A stretch of DNA of 64,000 bases from Pacificibacter marinus (GTDB lineage Bacteria; Pseudomonadota; Alphaproteobacteria; Rhodobacterales; Rhodobacteraceae): NCBI RefSeq assembly GCF_018860665.1, contig NZ_JAHKPK010000028.1, positions 62,001 to 126,000 on the forward strand, written 5' to 3'. Made by a program: the position numbers and the translations under genes. Position 1 is the first letter of the stretch, and each line of letters begins with the position of its first letter. The notes beneath the pieces are model-generated. The model searched no databases. It was not told where the DNA came from and saw nothing but the letters and a program-made list of their open reading frames with translations. Positions 33,657 to 41,751 of the stretch are shown one piece after another.

Positions 33657-34913
33657 CTATTCGACGACTTGAGCCGTGGCCAAAACCGCATGCAGCAGTA
33701 CATCAGCCCCAGCGGCGGCCCATTCAGGACTGATCTCTTCGGCCTCGTTATGGCTTAGTCCATCCACACAAGGACACATAATCATCGATGTCGGGTATAA
33801 GTCATTGATCCAACAAGCATCATGCCCCGCGCCAGAGACGATGTCCATGTGGCTATAACCAAGTGTTTCGGCCGCGTTGCGCACGGCTGTCACACAAGCC
33901 TCGTCAAAGGCAGGCGGGTTGAATTGGCCGACAATTTCGGTTTCAAGCGTCACGCCAATCTCGTCGCAAAGCTTCGGCGCGCGGTCATAGAATTCTTCCA
34001 GCATCGCATCGATCACGTCTTGCAAATGCGAGCGGAAATCGATGGTAAATACGACTTTACCGGGGATGATGTTACGCGAATTCGGGTAAACATCCACATG
34101 GCCAATGGCGCCAACTGCATTGGGCTGGTGTTTCATCGCGATCTCGTGGACCAGCTCGGTGATCCGCGCCAAGCCGCGCCCTGCGTTTTTGCGCATCGGC
34201 ATGGGCGTTGACCCCGTGTGACTTTCTTTGCCTGTCACCGTACATTCGATCCAGCGCAGCCCCTGCCCGTGGGTGACCACGCCAATGTCTTTCTTTTCGG
34301 CTTCCAAAATAGGGCCTTGTTCGATGTGCAGCTCAAACATGGCGTGCATTTTTCGCGCCCCCACCTGTTCGGAGCCAACCCAGCCGATGCGTTTCAATTC
34401 ATCGCCAAAACTCTTGCCCTCAGCATCAACACGATCGTAGGCCCAATCTTGCGTGTGCTTGCCCGCAAACACGCCAGAGGCCAGCATCGCAGGGGCAAAG
34501 CGTGTGCCTTCTTCGTTGGTCCAGTTGGCAATCACGATGGGATGTTTGGTTTTCAGGCCAAGATCATTCATCGTGCGCACGGCCTCAAGCGCGCCAAGCA
34601 CACCAAGAACCCCGTCGTATTTGCCCCCCGTGGGCTGCGTATCAAGATGCGACCCCATGTAAACAGGCAAGGCATCGGGATCAGTGCCAGCGCGTGTTGC
34701 GAACATATTGCCCATCGTATCGACGCCCATGGTCATGCCCGCGGCCTCGCACCATGATTGGAACAAAGCGCGCCCTGCGGCGTCTTCATCGGTCAATGTC
34801 TGACGGTTGTTGCCGCCTGCAATGCCGGGGCCGACTTTGGCCATATCCATCAAAGAGTCCCAAAGACGCGCCCCGTCGATCCGCATGTTGCTTTTGTCTA
34901 CTGAGCTGTTCAT
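33657..34913 (-). CDS. M20-family Zn-dependent N-carbamoyl amidohydrolase (probable beta-ureidopropionase)
   Basis: The 418-residue enzyme matches the AmaB/HyuC/allantoate amidohydrolase group. MGSHLDTQPTGGKYDG holds the metal ligands His89 and Asp100, and WTNEEGTRFAP holds the catalytic and bridging Glu pair. ESHTGSTPM and the C-terminal GHDACW complete the site. Family members hydrolyse N-carbamoyl amino acids. Beside dihydropyrimidinase the likely substrate is N-carbamoyl-beta-alanine or its methyl form, giving beta-alanine, CO2 and ammonia. GGAG precedes the ATG. It is the first gene of the leftward hydrolase-importer operon. Confidence 0.9.
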   Translation of the reverse strand: MNSSVDKSNMRIDGARLWDSLMDMAKVGPGIAGGNNRQTLTDEDAAGRALFQSWCEAAGMTMGVDTMGNMFATRAGTDPDALPVYMGSHLDTQPTGGKYDGVLGVLGALEAVRTMNDLGLKTKHPIVIANWTNEEGTRFAPAMLASGVFAGKHTQDWAYDRVDAEGKSFGDELKRIGWVGSEQVGARKMHAMFELHIEQGPILEAEKKDIGVVTHGQGLRWIECTVTGKESHTGSTPMPMRKNAGRGLARITELVHEIAMKHQPNAVGAIGHVDVYPNSRNIIPGKVVFTIDFRSHLQDVIDAMLEEFYDRAPKLCDEIGVTLETEIVGQFNPPAFDEACVTAVRNAAETLGYSHMDIVSGAGHDACWINDLYPTSMIMCPCVDGLSHNEAEEISPEWAAAGADVLLHAVLATAQVVE

Positions 34914-34970
34914 CTTTTTTCTCCAATTTCTGGTCTTGAAACGCGCAAATTCACTGCGGCGTTTTTGTTC

Positions 34971-34986
34971 TCGACAGTTCTGTCGA
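34971..34986. promoter_or_regulatory. Perfect 16-base palindrome, candidate RutR-type operator
   Basis: TCGACAG-TT-CTGTCGA lies between the amidohydrolase gene and the 28-residue peptide gene. It shares TnGAC...GTCnA and the two-base centre with the RutR consensus. It fills exactly the 17-base space between TTGTTC (34965-34970) and CATTCT (34988-34993) on the plus strand, where a bound repressor would block RNA polymerase. Confidence 0.5.
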
Positions 34987-35025
34987 TCATTCTACTTCAA
35001 TGTGACACAATCAATGGAGGACATC

Positions 35026-35112
35026 ATGTTCAAAGGTCTCACAACATCCATCGCAATCATCACGGGTCTCATGGTCGGCGCACCTGCGCTTTTGATCATG
35101 ATGTTTGAGTGA
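35026..35112 (+). CDS. 28-residue membrane microprotein in the pyrimidine locus
   Basis: MFKGLTTSIAIITGLMVGAP... is one hydrophobic helix of about 20 residues with a short charged start and acidic end. GGAGGA lies four bases before ATG 35026; an in-frame ATG at 35014 overlaps that ribosome site and is less likely. It is the only plus-strand gene in a leftward block and lies behind the RutR-like palindrome. A hairpin begins inside its last codons. I know no named family. It could tune the neighbouring importer or be a small membrane stress protein. Confidence 0.6.
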   Translation: MFKGLTTSIAIITGLMVGAPALLIMMFE

Positions 35113-35132
35113 CCCCGAGCGGGATCACTCAA
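35105..35132. terminator. Hairpin at the end of the microprotein gene
   Basis: TTGAGTGA (35105-35112) pairs with TCACTCAA (35125-35132) and an inner CCC/GGG adds three pairs. Only a short T run (GGATTTTA) follows, so it is a moderate terminator shared with the convergent transaminase gene. Confidence 0.6.
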
Positions 35133-35137
35133 GGATT

Positions 35138-36466
35138 TTAGTCTAGCGTTTTGAGCACATCGGCAATGGTCCCGATCAATGTGTCGATGTGTTCTTTTTC
35201 AATGATCAAAGGCGGTGACAGGGCGATGATATCACCCGTAGTGCGTACGAGAACGCCTTTATCATAGCATTTCAAAAACGCATTGAACGCCCGCTTGGTG
35301 GGTTCGCCTGCGATGGGGGCAAGCTCAATCGCACCGATCAGCCCCATGCCGCGAATATCGATCACATGCGGCAGGCCTTTCAAGCTGTGCAAAGCATCTT
35401 GCCAATAGCCCTCAAGCCCTGCGGCACGGGCAAACAGGTCTTCTTCGGCATAGGTTTCCAGTGTCGCAAGACCTGCGGCGGCGGCCATCGGATTGCCCGA
35501 ATATGTATAGCCGTGGAACAATTCGATCATATGTTCAGGGCCTTGCATAAAGGCGTCATGAATGTCGCCCGTGGCCAAGACCGCCCCCATTGGAATCACA
35601 CCATTGGTCAGCCCTTTGGCTGTGGTGATCATATCCGGCATAACCCCGTAATGTTCAGCGGCAAAGCTTGATCCAAGACGTCCGAAACCCGTGATAACCT
35701 CATCAAAAATAAGTAAAATACCATGTTTCGTACAAATTTCGCGCAGGCGTTGCAAATAGCCTTTGGGCGGCAATAGAACACCCGTCGACCCCGCCATCGG
35801 TTCGACAATCACAGCGGCAATTGTTTCGGCCCCATGCAGCGTCACGATGCGTTCCAGCTCGTCTGCCAAATGCGCGCCATGTTCCGGCTGACCTTTGGTA
35901 AAGGCGTTCTGATCCGGCAAATGGGTGTGCGGCAGGTGGTCGACGCCAGCCAAAAGCGTGCCAAACATCTTGCGATTGGTCACGATACCGCCGACAGAAA
36001 TCCCGCCGAAGTTCACCCCGTGATAGCCACGTTCGCGGCCAATCAAACGGGTGCGTTCGCCCTGCCCTTTTGCACGATGATAGGCCAAGGCAAGCTTCAA
36101 AGCTGTTTCAACAGATTCAGAGCCAGAGTTGGTGAAAAACGCATGTTCAAACGGCGCAGGCGCCATATCGACCAATTTGCTTGCCAGTTCAAACGCTTTC
36201 GGATGACCCATCTGAAATGCGGGCGCGTAATCCAATTCGGAGACCTGTTTTTGCACCGCTTCGACAATTTTCGGACGATTGTGCCCCGCGTTGCAACACC
36301 ACAACCCTGCAGTGCCATCCAAAACCTGACGTCCGTCATCTGTCGTATAATGCATACGATCTGCGGACACGAACATTCTGGGCTGTTTTTTAAACTGCCT
36401 GTTCGACGTGAACGGCATCCAGAAAGCCGACAAATCATTTGGGCGTGTGTAGCCGTCCATAGCCAT
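35138..36466 (-). CDS. Class III omega-amino acid:pyruvate transaminase (probable beta-alanine transaminase)
   Basis: The 442-residue PLP enzyme begins MAMDGYTRPNDLSAFWMPFT. Key motifs are LDGTAGLWCCNAGHNRP, FTNSGSESVETALKLA, VIVEPMAGSTGV, FDEVITGFGRLG and the PLP lysine in TTAKGLTNGVIPMG. The family uses beta-alanine or other omega-amines with pyruvate. Here the product would be malonate semialdehyde from uracil or its methyl form from thymine. I chose ATG 36466, which has ACGAGG at good distance; another in-frame ATG lies at 36484. A perfect RutR box lies upstream. Confidence 0.9.
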   Translation of the reverse strand: MAMDGYTRPNDLSAFWMPFTSNRQFKKQPRMFVSADRMHYTTDDGRQVLDGTAGLWCCNAGHNRPKIVEAVQKQVSELDYAPAFQMGHPKAFELASKLVDMAPAPFEHAFFTNSGSESVETALKLALAYHRAKGQGERTRLIGRERGYHGVNFGGISVGGIVTNRKMFGTLLAGVDHLPHTHLPDQNAFTKGQPEHGAHLADELERIVTLHGAETIAAVIVEPMAGSTGVLLPPKGYLQRLREICTKHGILLIFDEVITGFGRLGSSFAAEHYGVMPDMITTAKGLTNGVIPMGAVLATGDIHDAFMQGPEHMIELFHGYTYSGNPMAAAAGLATLETYAEEDLFARAAGLEGYWQDALHSLKGLPHVIDIRGMGLIGAIELAPIAGEPTKRAFNAFLKCYDKGVLVRTTGDIIALSPPLIIEKEHIDTLIGTIADVLKTLD

Positions 36467-36555
36467 AGTGTACCTCGTTGTCATTCAATAGAAGCGCGCG
36501 CCTGCCTTGCATGGCAATAGCCGTTTTGCACCTGCGATCGCCAGCACGCCTCACT

Positions 36556-36571
36556 TTGACCAAATGGTCAA
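36556..36571. promoter_or_regulatory. Perfect RutR operator
   Basis: TTGACCA-AA-TGGTCAA matches exactly the known RutR site TTGACCA-N2-TGGTCAA. It lies between the transaminase (minus) and rutR (plus), about 90 bases before the transaminase start and 170 before rutR. In E. coli RutR lets go of DNA when it binds uracil or thymine, so uracil would induce these genes. Confidence 0.85.
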
Positions 36572-36741
36572 GACCACGTTAACAGCGCGCCAACACGGGT
36601 CAAGGACAGTCACCCGCCTAAAAACCACGCTGCCAGAAAATTTTCCATTTTTCAGGTAAAATCACCTTGGGAATGGCGTTTTTTTCAGCAACGCTGTAGC
36701 CTTTATAAACGGCGAGACGCGTAAAAAGGAATCGGCACCCT

Positions 36742-37362
36742 ATGCCAAGCAAGATACCGCGAACGAGAATCCAAAAAAAGAACCACGAAACTATACTCGA
36801 AGCCGCCTTGGATGTGTTTTCACGACATGGTTTTCGCGGCGCGACACTGGATCAAATCGCCCTTGAATCAGGCCTATCTAAGCCAAACCTACTGTATTAT
36901 TTCCCTTCAAAAGTCTCGATACATCGCGCCTTGCTTGAGCGACTTATGACCAATTGGCTCGACCCTTTGTACAAACTCGATGCCAATGGCGATCCGGTGG
37001 AAGAAATCCTTGCCTATGTTTTACGCAAACTCGATATGGCCCGCGAATATCCGCGCGAAAGCCGTTTGTTTGCCAATGAAATCGTCCAAGGCGCCCCCAA
37101 TATTGCTGATCAAATTGAAGGCGAATTGAAAGCCCTCGTGGATGATAAAGCACAGGTCATCAAGGGCTGGTCACAAGCGGGACGTATCGCAAATGTTGAC
37201 CCGTATCATCTGATCTTTTCAATTTGGGCCACCACGCAGCACTATGCCGATTTCGATGCGCAGGTCCGCAAAATCATCGAAACTGATGGCTCATCTCATT
37301 TTGACGATGCAGGGGTCTTTTTGAACCGAATGTTCCGTCAAATGCTCGCACCCGACGCCTAG
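36742..37362 (+). CDS. rutR: Uracil-responsive TetR-family regulator
   Basis: The 206-residue regulator has a TetR helix-turn-helix (about 15-65, ATLDQIALESGLSKPNLLYY). It also has the RutR-like C-terminal domain with YPRESRLFANEIVQGAPNIA and a YADFDAQV segment. It matches the RutR family closely. A perfect RutR box lies in its own upstream region. It probably represses the transaminase, the hydrolase-importer operon and preTA, and is released by uracil or thymine. Confidence 0.92.
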   Translation: MPSKIPRTRIQKKNHETILEAALDVFSRHGFRGATLDQIALESGLSKPNLLYYFPSKVSIHRALLERLMTNWLDPLYKLDANGDPVEEILAYVLRKLDMAREYPRESRLFANEIVQGAPNIADQIEGELKALVDDKAQVIKGWSQAGRIANVDPYHLIFSIWATTQHYADFDAQVRKIIETDGSSHFDDAGVFLNRMFRQMLAPDA

Positions 37363-37472
37363 ATCTTACCAAAGATTAACCATCCGTTTAAAAACCTGTG
37401 GATGTTAACCCTTTGGCAAGTTTAACCCTTTATACATTTGTAGGTGGGGGCTCCAAAGGTAAGGAGTTCAGC

Positions 37473-38108
37473 ATGTCCGATATACTTGGCGTGTCAGCCT
37501 TCGGTGGCGGCGGGGTTTCACTTAGGTCTCCTCCTCAAAATCTAGGGCAAACAGTGCCGAAAGTCGCCGCGATTGCGGATGACATTTCGGCCACATTTAA
37601 CAAAGGGCGCAATCTCCCTGGCCAGAATGGCGACAGCTTCGAGACAACTCAATCGGCCCGTGAAGATGCAGGTGCCTATGCGCCTTCTGATCCGCGTGAT
37701 GCGCTCGCTCCAAAACAGCCTTTGGATGTCGATACATTGACAGGCCCGACGCCGGCTTTCCAAGCCAGTTTACTTGAGGTCGAAAGCGATCTGCGCAATG
37801 TCATTGCGCGTGTCGAAGCCAAACGTGCCCAAATATCTGACGCCGCAGCAATTGCACCGGCCCCTCTGATGGACACGACCAATGGCGTTTCTGAATCACA
37901 AGGCAGCATTCGGATTTCGTCAACGGCCCGACGTGATTTGCGCGATGAGGTGCCAATGACAGATGCCTCGGCGACAACAGATCTTGTGCCCAAAGCCCCG
38001 CAAGTCGATGTTCAAACTGAGGTTTTGGATCGCGAAGCGGCCTATTCTGGGCGCGCGGCAACACCACAGACACCCTATAGCAAATCAAGCACTATGGATT
38101 TGTCTTAA
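37473..38108 (+). CDS. Hypothetical protein, 211 residues, mostly disordered
   Basis: AAGGAG lies six bases before ATG 37473, giving MSDILGVSAFGGGGVSLRSP... A longer in-frame start at 37398 has no such site. The protein is rich in Ala, Ser, Asp, Pro and Thr. It has one likely helical stretch (about 105-125, SLLEVESDLRNVIARVEAKR), no signal peptide and no membrane segment. I recognise no family. It sits between rutR and the convergent preA and shows no clear functional link to them. Confidence 0.6.
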   Translation: MSDILGVSAFGGGGVSLRSPPQNLGQTVPKVAAIADDISATFNKGRNLPGQNGDSFETTQSAREDAGAYAPSDPRDALAPKQPLDVDTLTGPTPAFQASLLEVESDLRNVIARVEAKRAQISDAAAIAPAPLMDTTNGVSESQGSIRISSTARRDLRDEVPMTDASATTDLVPKAPQVDVQTEVLDREAAYSGRAATPQTPYSKSSTMDLS

Positions 38109-38228
38109 ACTGGGCCGGTTTCCCATTTGGGACATTCAATGGGATTTCTGTGCATTTCAAATGCAAAAACAAGGCTAGAACGGCCTGCATAGATCAACAA
38201 AATCATTTTACGACAGTAACTTAAATGC

Positions 38229-38256
38229 AAAACCCCCGCACTCGAAAGTACGGGGG
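38229..38256 (-). terminator. Terminator after preA
   Basis: CCCCCGTACT and AGTGCGGGGG (minus strand) pair around a TTCG tetraloop with one mismatch, followed by TTTT. It lies about 55 bases beyond the preA stop. Confidence 0.9.
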
Positions 38257-38310
38257 ATCATTATGAACCGCATCAGAATTGGTGCGGCGATCACACCTGT
38301 GCTATAGGTA

Positions 38311-39615
38311 TTACTCAGCTGCGACGAACGACGGGTTGTTAGGATGTTTGGTCCAATCGCTGGACTCTGACGACACGGTTTGGCCTGTGCGCGCGTCCAG
38401 ATCACCGGGTTCCAGCGTTTTCATGGTGATGCAGCCTTCAATCGGGCAGACATTCACGCATAAATTACAGGCAACACATTCGTCATCCATCACTTCGAAC
38501 ACACGATCAGCCGTCATTGAAATCGCTTGGTGCGATGTGTCTTCACAAGCCGCATAACACCGACCACATGAGATACATTCATCTTGATCAATCACAGCTT
38601 TGGTCACGTGATTGAGGTTCAAATACTGCCAATCCGTCACATTCGGCACCGCTTTTCCAGAGAGTTCCGCGACTGATGTCATGCCCTTGCTGTCCAAATA
38701 TTCAGACAAGCCAGAGATCATTTCCTCAACAACTTTAAACCCATAGGTCATCACAGCCGTACAAACCTGAACATTGCCCGCACCAAGCGCCAAAAACTCG
38801 GCCGCGTCACGCCAAGTGGTCACGCCACCAATACCAGAGATCGGCAAATCACGGGTTTCAGGATTGCGCGCGATTTCCGCAACCATATTCATCGCAATCG
38901 GTTTCACAGCAGGACCGCAATAGCCGCCATGGGTGCCTTTGCCGTCGATCATCGGCTCAGGGCTAAAGCTATCAAGGTTCACGCCGACAATTGAATTGAT
39001 CGTATTGATCAAAGACACAGCGTCCGCGCCACCGCGTTTGGCCGCTTCGGCTGGCAGTAAAATATTGCTGATGTTCGGCGTCAGCTTGACGATAATCGGC
39101 AGGCCTGTGGCCTCTTTACACCAACGCGTCACCATCTCGATATATTCGGGCACTTGTCCCACAGCCGACCCCATGCCGCGTTCTGCCATACCGTGCGGAC
39201 AGCCGAAATTCAGCTCAAAGCCGTCACAACCGGTCTCTGCAATGCGCGGCAGGATGTCTTTCCAGCTTTTCTCGTCGCACGGCACCATAACAGAGGCAAC
39301 CAAGGCGCGATCGGGGTAATCTTTTTTCACGCGGGTCATTTCCGCAAGGTTCACCTCTAGCGGGCGATCCGTGATCAACTCGATGTTGTTCAGGCCCAAA
39401 AGGCGGCGATCCGCACCAAAAATCGCGCCGTACCGCGGCCCGTTGACGTTGACCACGGGCGGGCCTTCTTCGCCGAGTGTTTTCCAAACAACACCGCCCC
39501 AGCCAGCCTCGAAGGCGCGGCGCACGTTATATTCTTTATCCGTGGGCGGCGCGGAGGCCAACCAAAATGGATTGGGGGACTTAATGCCGCAAAATTCGCT
39601 TGTTAGATCTGCCAT
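38311..39615 (-). CDS. preA: NAD-dependent dihydropyrimidine dehydrogenase, PreA subunit
   Basis: The 434-residue subunit holds the FMN (beta/alpha)8 domain that reduces uracil and thymine to dihydro forms (about 1-320: ASAPPTDKEYNVRRAF, ELNFGCPHGM, PISGIGGVTTWRDAAEFL). A ferredoxin-like tail has two [4Fe-4S] motifs, CISCGRCYAAC and CVACNLCVNVC. The conserved loop ELNFGCPHG contains the catalytic Cys region. It begins three bases after preT, and the two form the PreAT complex. Together they do the first step of the reductive pathway. Confidence 0.96.
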   Translation of the reverse strand: MADLTSEFCGIKSPNPFWLASAPPTDKEYNVRRAFEAGWGGVVWKTLGEEGPPVVNVNGPRYGAIFGADRRLLGLNNIELITDRPLEVNLAEMTRVKKDYPDRALVASVMVPCDEKSWKDILPRIAETGCDGFELNFGCPHGMAERGMGSAVGQVPEYIEMVTRWCKEATGLPIIVKLTPNISNILLPAEAAKRGGADAVSLINTINSIVGVNLDSFSPEPMIDGKGTHGGYCGPAVKPIAMNMVAEIARNPETRDLPISGIGGVTTWRDAAEFLALGAGNVQVCTAVMTYGFKVVEEMISGLSEYLDSKGMTSVAELSGKAVPNVTDWQYLNLNHVTKAVIDQDECISCGRCYAACEDTSHQAISMTADRVFEVMDDECVACNLCVNVCPIEGCITMKTLEPGDLDARTGQTVSSESSDWTKHPNNPSFVAAE

Positions 39616-39618
39616 GAT

Positions 39619-40971
39619 TTAGCCCTCGCCCATCAAAACTGCATGAATATCCATCGCCGCATCGCGCCCTTCGGCGACGGCAGTCACTGTCAAATCGTCA
39701 CCACCAGAGGCGCAATCGCCACCAGCCCAGACATTTTCTACCGTGGTTTTGCCAAAGACATCGACAGCGATTTTGCCACCTTCAATCGTCAGCCCCTCAG
39801 GCGCACCAAGCAGGGTTTGCCCAATGGCCACAAGCACTTGATCGGCTGCGACATGAATCATTTCACCTGTGCCTTTAAGCGATCCATCCACCTCTGCCGT
39901 GTATTCGAACACAACCTCAGAACACGTCCCCTCGCCCAAAACAGCAGAAGGCTGCGCATTATACAAGATCGTGACGCCTTTAGAGGTCGCCAAATCTTGC
40001 TCAAATACAGACGCTCCCATGCGGTCTTTGCCGCGTCGGTAGGCCATCGTCACGTTTTGCGCGCCCAATAGTTTGGCTTGCACAGCGGCATCAACGGCGG
40101 TCATGCCGCCACCAATCACCACAACATTACGTCCGATTGGCAATGTCGACAGATCATCGCATTGGCGCAGTTTCGCGATAAAATCGACCGCGTCATCTAC
40201 GCCATCAAGGTCGACACCCTCAGCACGCAGACTGTTCACACCGCCAAGGCCAATGGATAAAAACACGGCATCAAAGTCGGCTTTCAACCCGTCCAGCGTG
40301 ATCTCTTGTCCAAGCTTTTGACCCGATTGCACCTGAATGCCCCCAATGGACAACAGCCAATCGACTTCCTTTTGAGCGAAATCTTCAGTGGATTTATAAC
40401 TCGCAATGCCAAATTCATTCAGGCCGCCAAGCTTTTCGCGGGCATCAAACAAGGTCACTTCATGGCCCAGCATCGCCAAACGATGTGCCGCAGATAACCC
40501 CGCAGGCCCAGCACCGACAACTGCAACCGTTTTACCAGTCGCCTCACCACGCGTATAAGGATGTGCAGATTCCGTCATCAGAGTGTCAGTGGCGTAGCGC
40601 TGCAAACGGCCAATTTCGACAGGCTTGCCTTCGGCAATTTCGCGCACGCACACTTCTTCGCACAAGGTTTCAGTGGGGCAAACCCGTGCGCACATACCGC
40701 CCAAGATGTTCTGATCGAAAATCGTTTTGGCCGCCGCTTTCGGCGTGCCGGTGACGATTTGGCGAATGAACATGGGGATATCAATAGAGGTCGGGCAAGC
40801 CGTCATACAGGGCGCGTCATAACAAAAATAACATCTGTCGGCGGCGACTTGTGCCTCGTGATCGGCCAAGGGTTCGTGAAGGTCAGTGAAATTTTCGACT
40901 AAGGCATCCGGTTCCAGCCTGCCTGCCACAATACCACTGTGTCGTTCCCTACTTTGCATCTTTGGCTCCAT
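39619..40971 (-). CDS. preT: NAD-dependent dihydropyrimidine dehydrogenase, PreT subunit
   Basis: The 450-residue subunit carries FAD and NAD(H) sites and feeds electrons to PreA. It resembles the small subunit of glutamate synthase. N-terminal cysteine clusters (CYFCYDAPCMTACP, CARVCPTETLCEEVC) hold FeS centres. VAVVGAGPAGLSAAHRLA binds FAD and VVVIGGGMTAVDAAVQAKL binds NAD. GDCASGGDDLTV closes the FAD domain. It is the first gene of the preTA operon, with a RutR-like box 42 bases upstream. Confidence 0.95.
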   Translation of the reverse strand: MEPKMQSRERHSGIVAGRLEPDALVENFTDLHEPLADHEAQVAADRCYFCYDAPCMTACPTSIDIPMFIRQIVTGTPKAAAKTIFDQNILGGMCARVCPTETLCEEVCVREIAEGKPVEIGRLQRYATDTLMTESAHPYTRGEATGKTVAVVGAGPAGLSAAHRLAMLGHEVTLFDAREKLGGLNEFGIASYKSTEDFAQKEVDWLLSIGGIQVQSGQKLGQEITLDGLKADFDAVFLSIGLGGVNSLRAEGVDLDGVDDAVDFIAKLRQCDDLSTLPIGRNVVVIGGGMTAVDAAVQAKLLGAQNVTMAYRRGKDRMGASVFEQDLATSKGVTILYNAQPSAVLGEGTCSEVVFEYTAEVDGSLKGTGEMIHVAADQVLVAIGQTLLGAPEGLTIEGGKIAVDVFGKTTVENVWAGGDCASGGDDLTVTAVAEGRDAAMDIHAVLMGEG

Positions 40972-41012
40972 CGCTATATGACTATGCGATCCAAGGTGCC
41001 ATATCCGCTTTT

Positions 41013-41028
41013 TTTATCAAGTGGTAAA
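41013..41028. promoter_or_regulatory. RutR-like operator upstream of preT
   Basis: TTTATCA-AG-TGGTAAA keeps the TT-A--CA and TGGT-AA positions and the two-base centre of TTGACCA-N2-TGGTCAA. It sits 42 bases before the preT start. It is imperfect, but its position in the third pyrimidine promoter of the same locus supports it. Confidence 0.45.
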
Positions 41029-41244
41029 TTTTAGAACTCCCCGATGATGGCCGTCGACATTGATCATAAATACACAAAAATAGCGATATTAATTAAATAT
41101 AAATACTAAAATTGACTTTATTGCGCCATATACCTTTGCTTTTATTGGGTTTTCAGCCAAGACGCCGTACCGTATAAGCAAACAAAGAAAATATTTTCGC
41201 TTGCCTTTTTTATAGGCATAAGCGGCAGAAACTGGGTTGGACCA

Positions 41245-41739
41245 ATGACAAAGACAAACGATTCCGATGTAAAGTTCATTCAAGCACTGGCAGAATTGCT
41301 CACAGCGAATGATCTCACAGAACTTGAAGTGATGCGCGAATATGGCGACAGCGACAGTTTGAATGTCCGCGTAAGCCGCCAGCTTCCAGTGCAGCAAGTT
41401 GTCCAATCTGTCGCCGCAGCCCCTGCTCCGATCGCAGCTGCCGCACCTGCTGCTGCCGCTGCCGCAACGGCAGCACCTGCCGCGGCAGCGGACCCATCTA
41501 ACGATCCAAATGCCGTGCCCTCCCCAATGGTTGGCACCGCTTACCTGTCAGCCGAGCCGGGTTCTGCAACTTTCGTCAAAATCGGCGATCAGGTCACTGA
41601 GGGTCAAACCTTGATGATCATCGAAGCTATGAAAACCATGAACCATATCCCTGCGCCAAAATCTGGCACAGTGAAACGTGTGCTTGTGGATGACGGAACG
41701 CCAGTTGAATTTGGTGCTCCTTTGATGATCATCGAATAG
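41245..41739 (+). CDS. accB: Acetyl-CoA carboxylase biotin carboxyl carrier protein
   Basis: The 164-residue carrier has an N-terminal domain (about 1-45), an Ala/Pro linker (about 52-85) and the biotinyl domain (about 90-164) with EAMKTM, where Lys130 takes biotin. It shuttles CO2 between AccC and the carboxyltransferase in fatty acid synthesis. accC follows with a 12-base gap, the usual accBC operon. The 273-base upstream region is AT-rich; I could not define a single promoter in it. Confidence 0.96.
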   Translation: MTKTNDSDVKFIQALAELLTANDLTELEVMREYGDSDSLNVRVSRQLPVQQVVQSVAAAPAPIAAAAPAAAAAATAAPAAAADPSNDPNAVPSPMVGTAYLSAEPGSATFVKIGDQVTEGQTLMIIEAMKTMNHIPAPKSGTVKRVLVDDGTPVEFGAPLMIIE

Positions 41740-41751
41740 GTGGGCGCCCAC

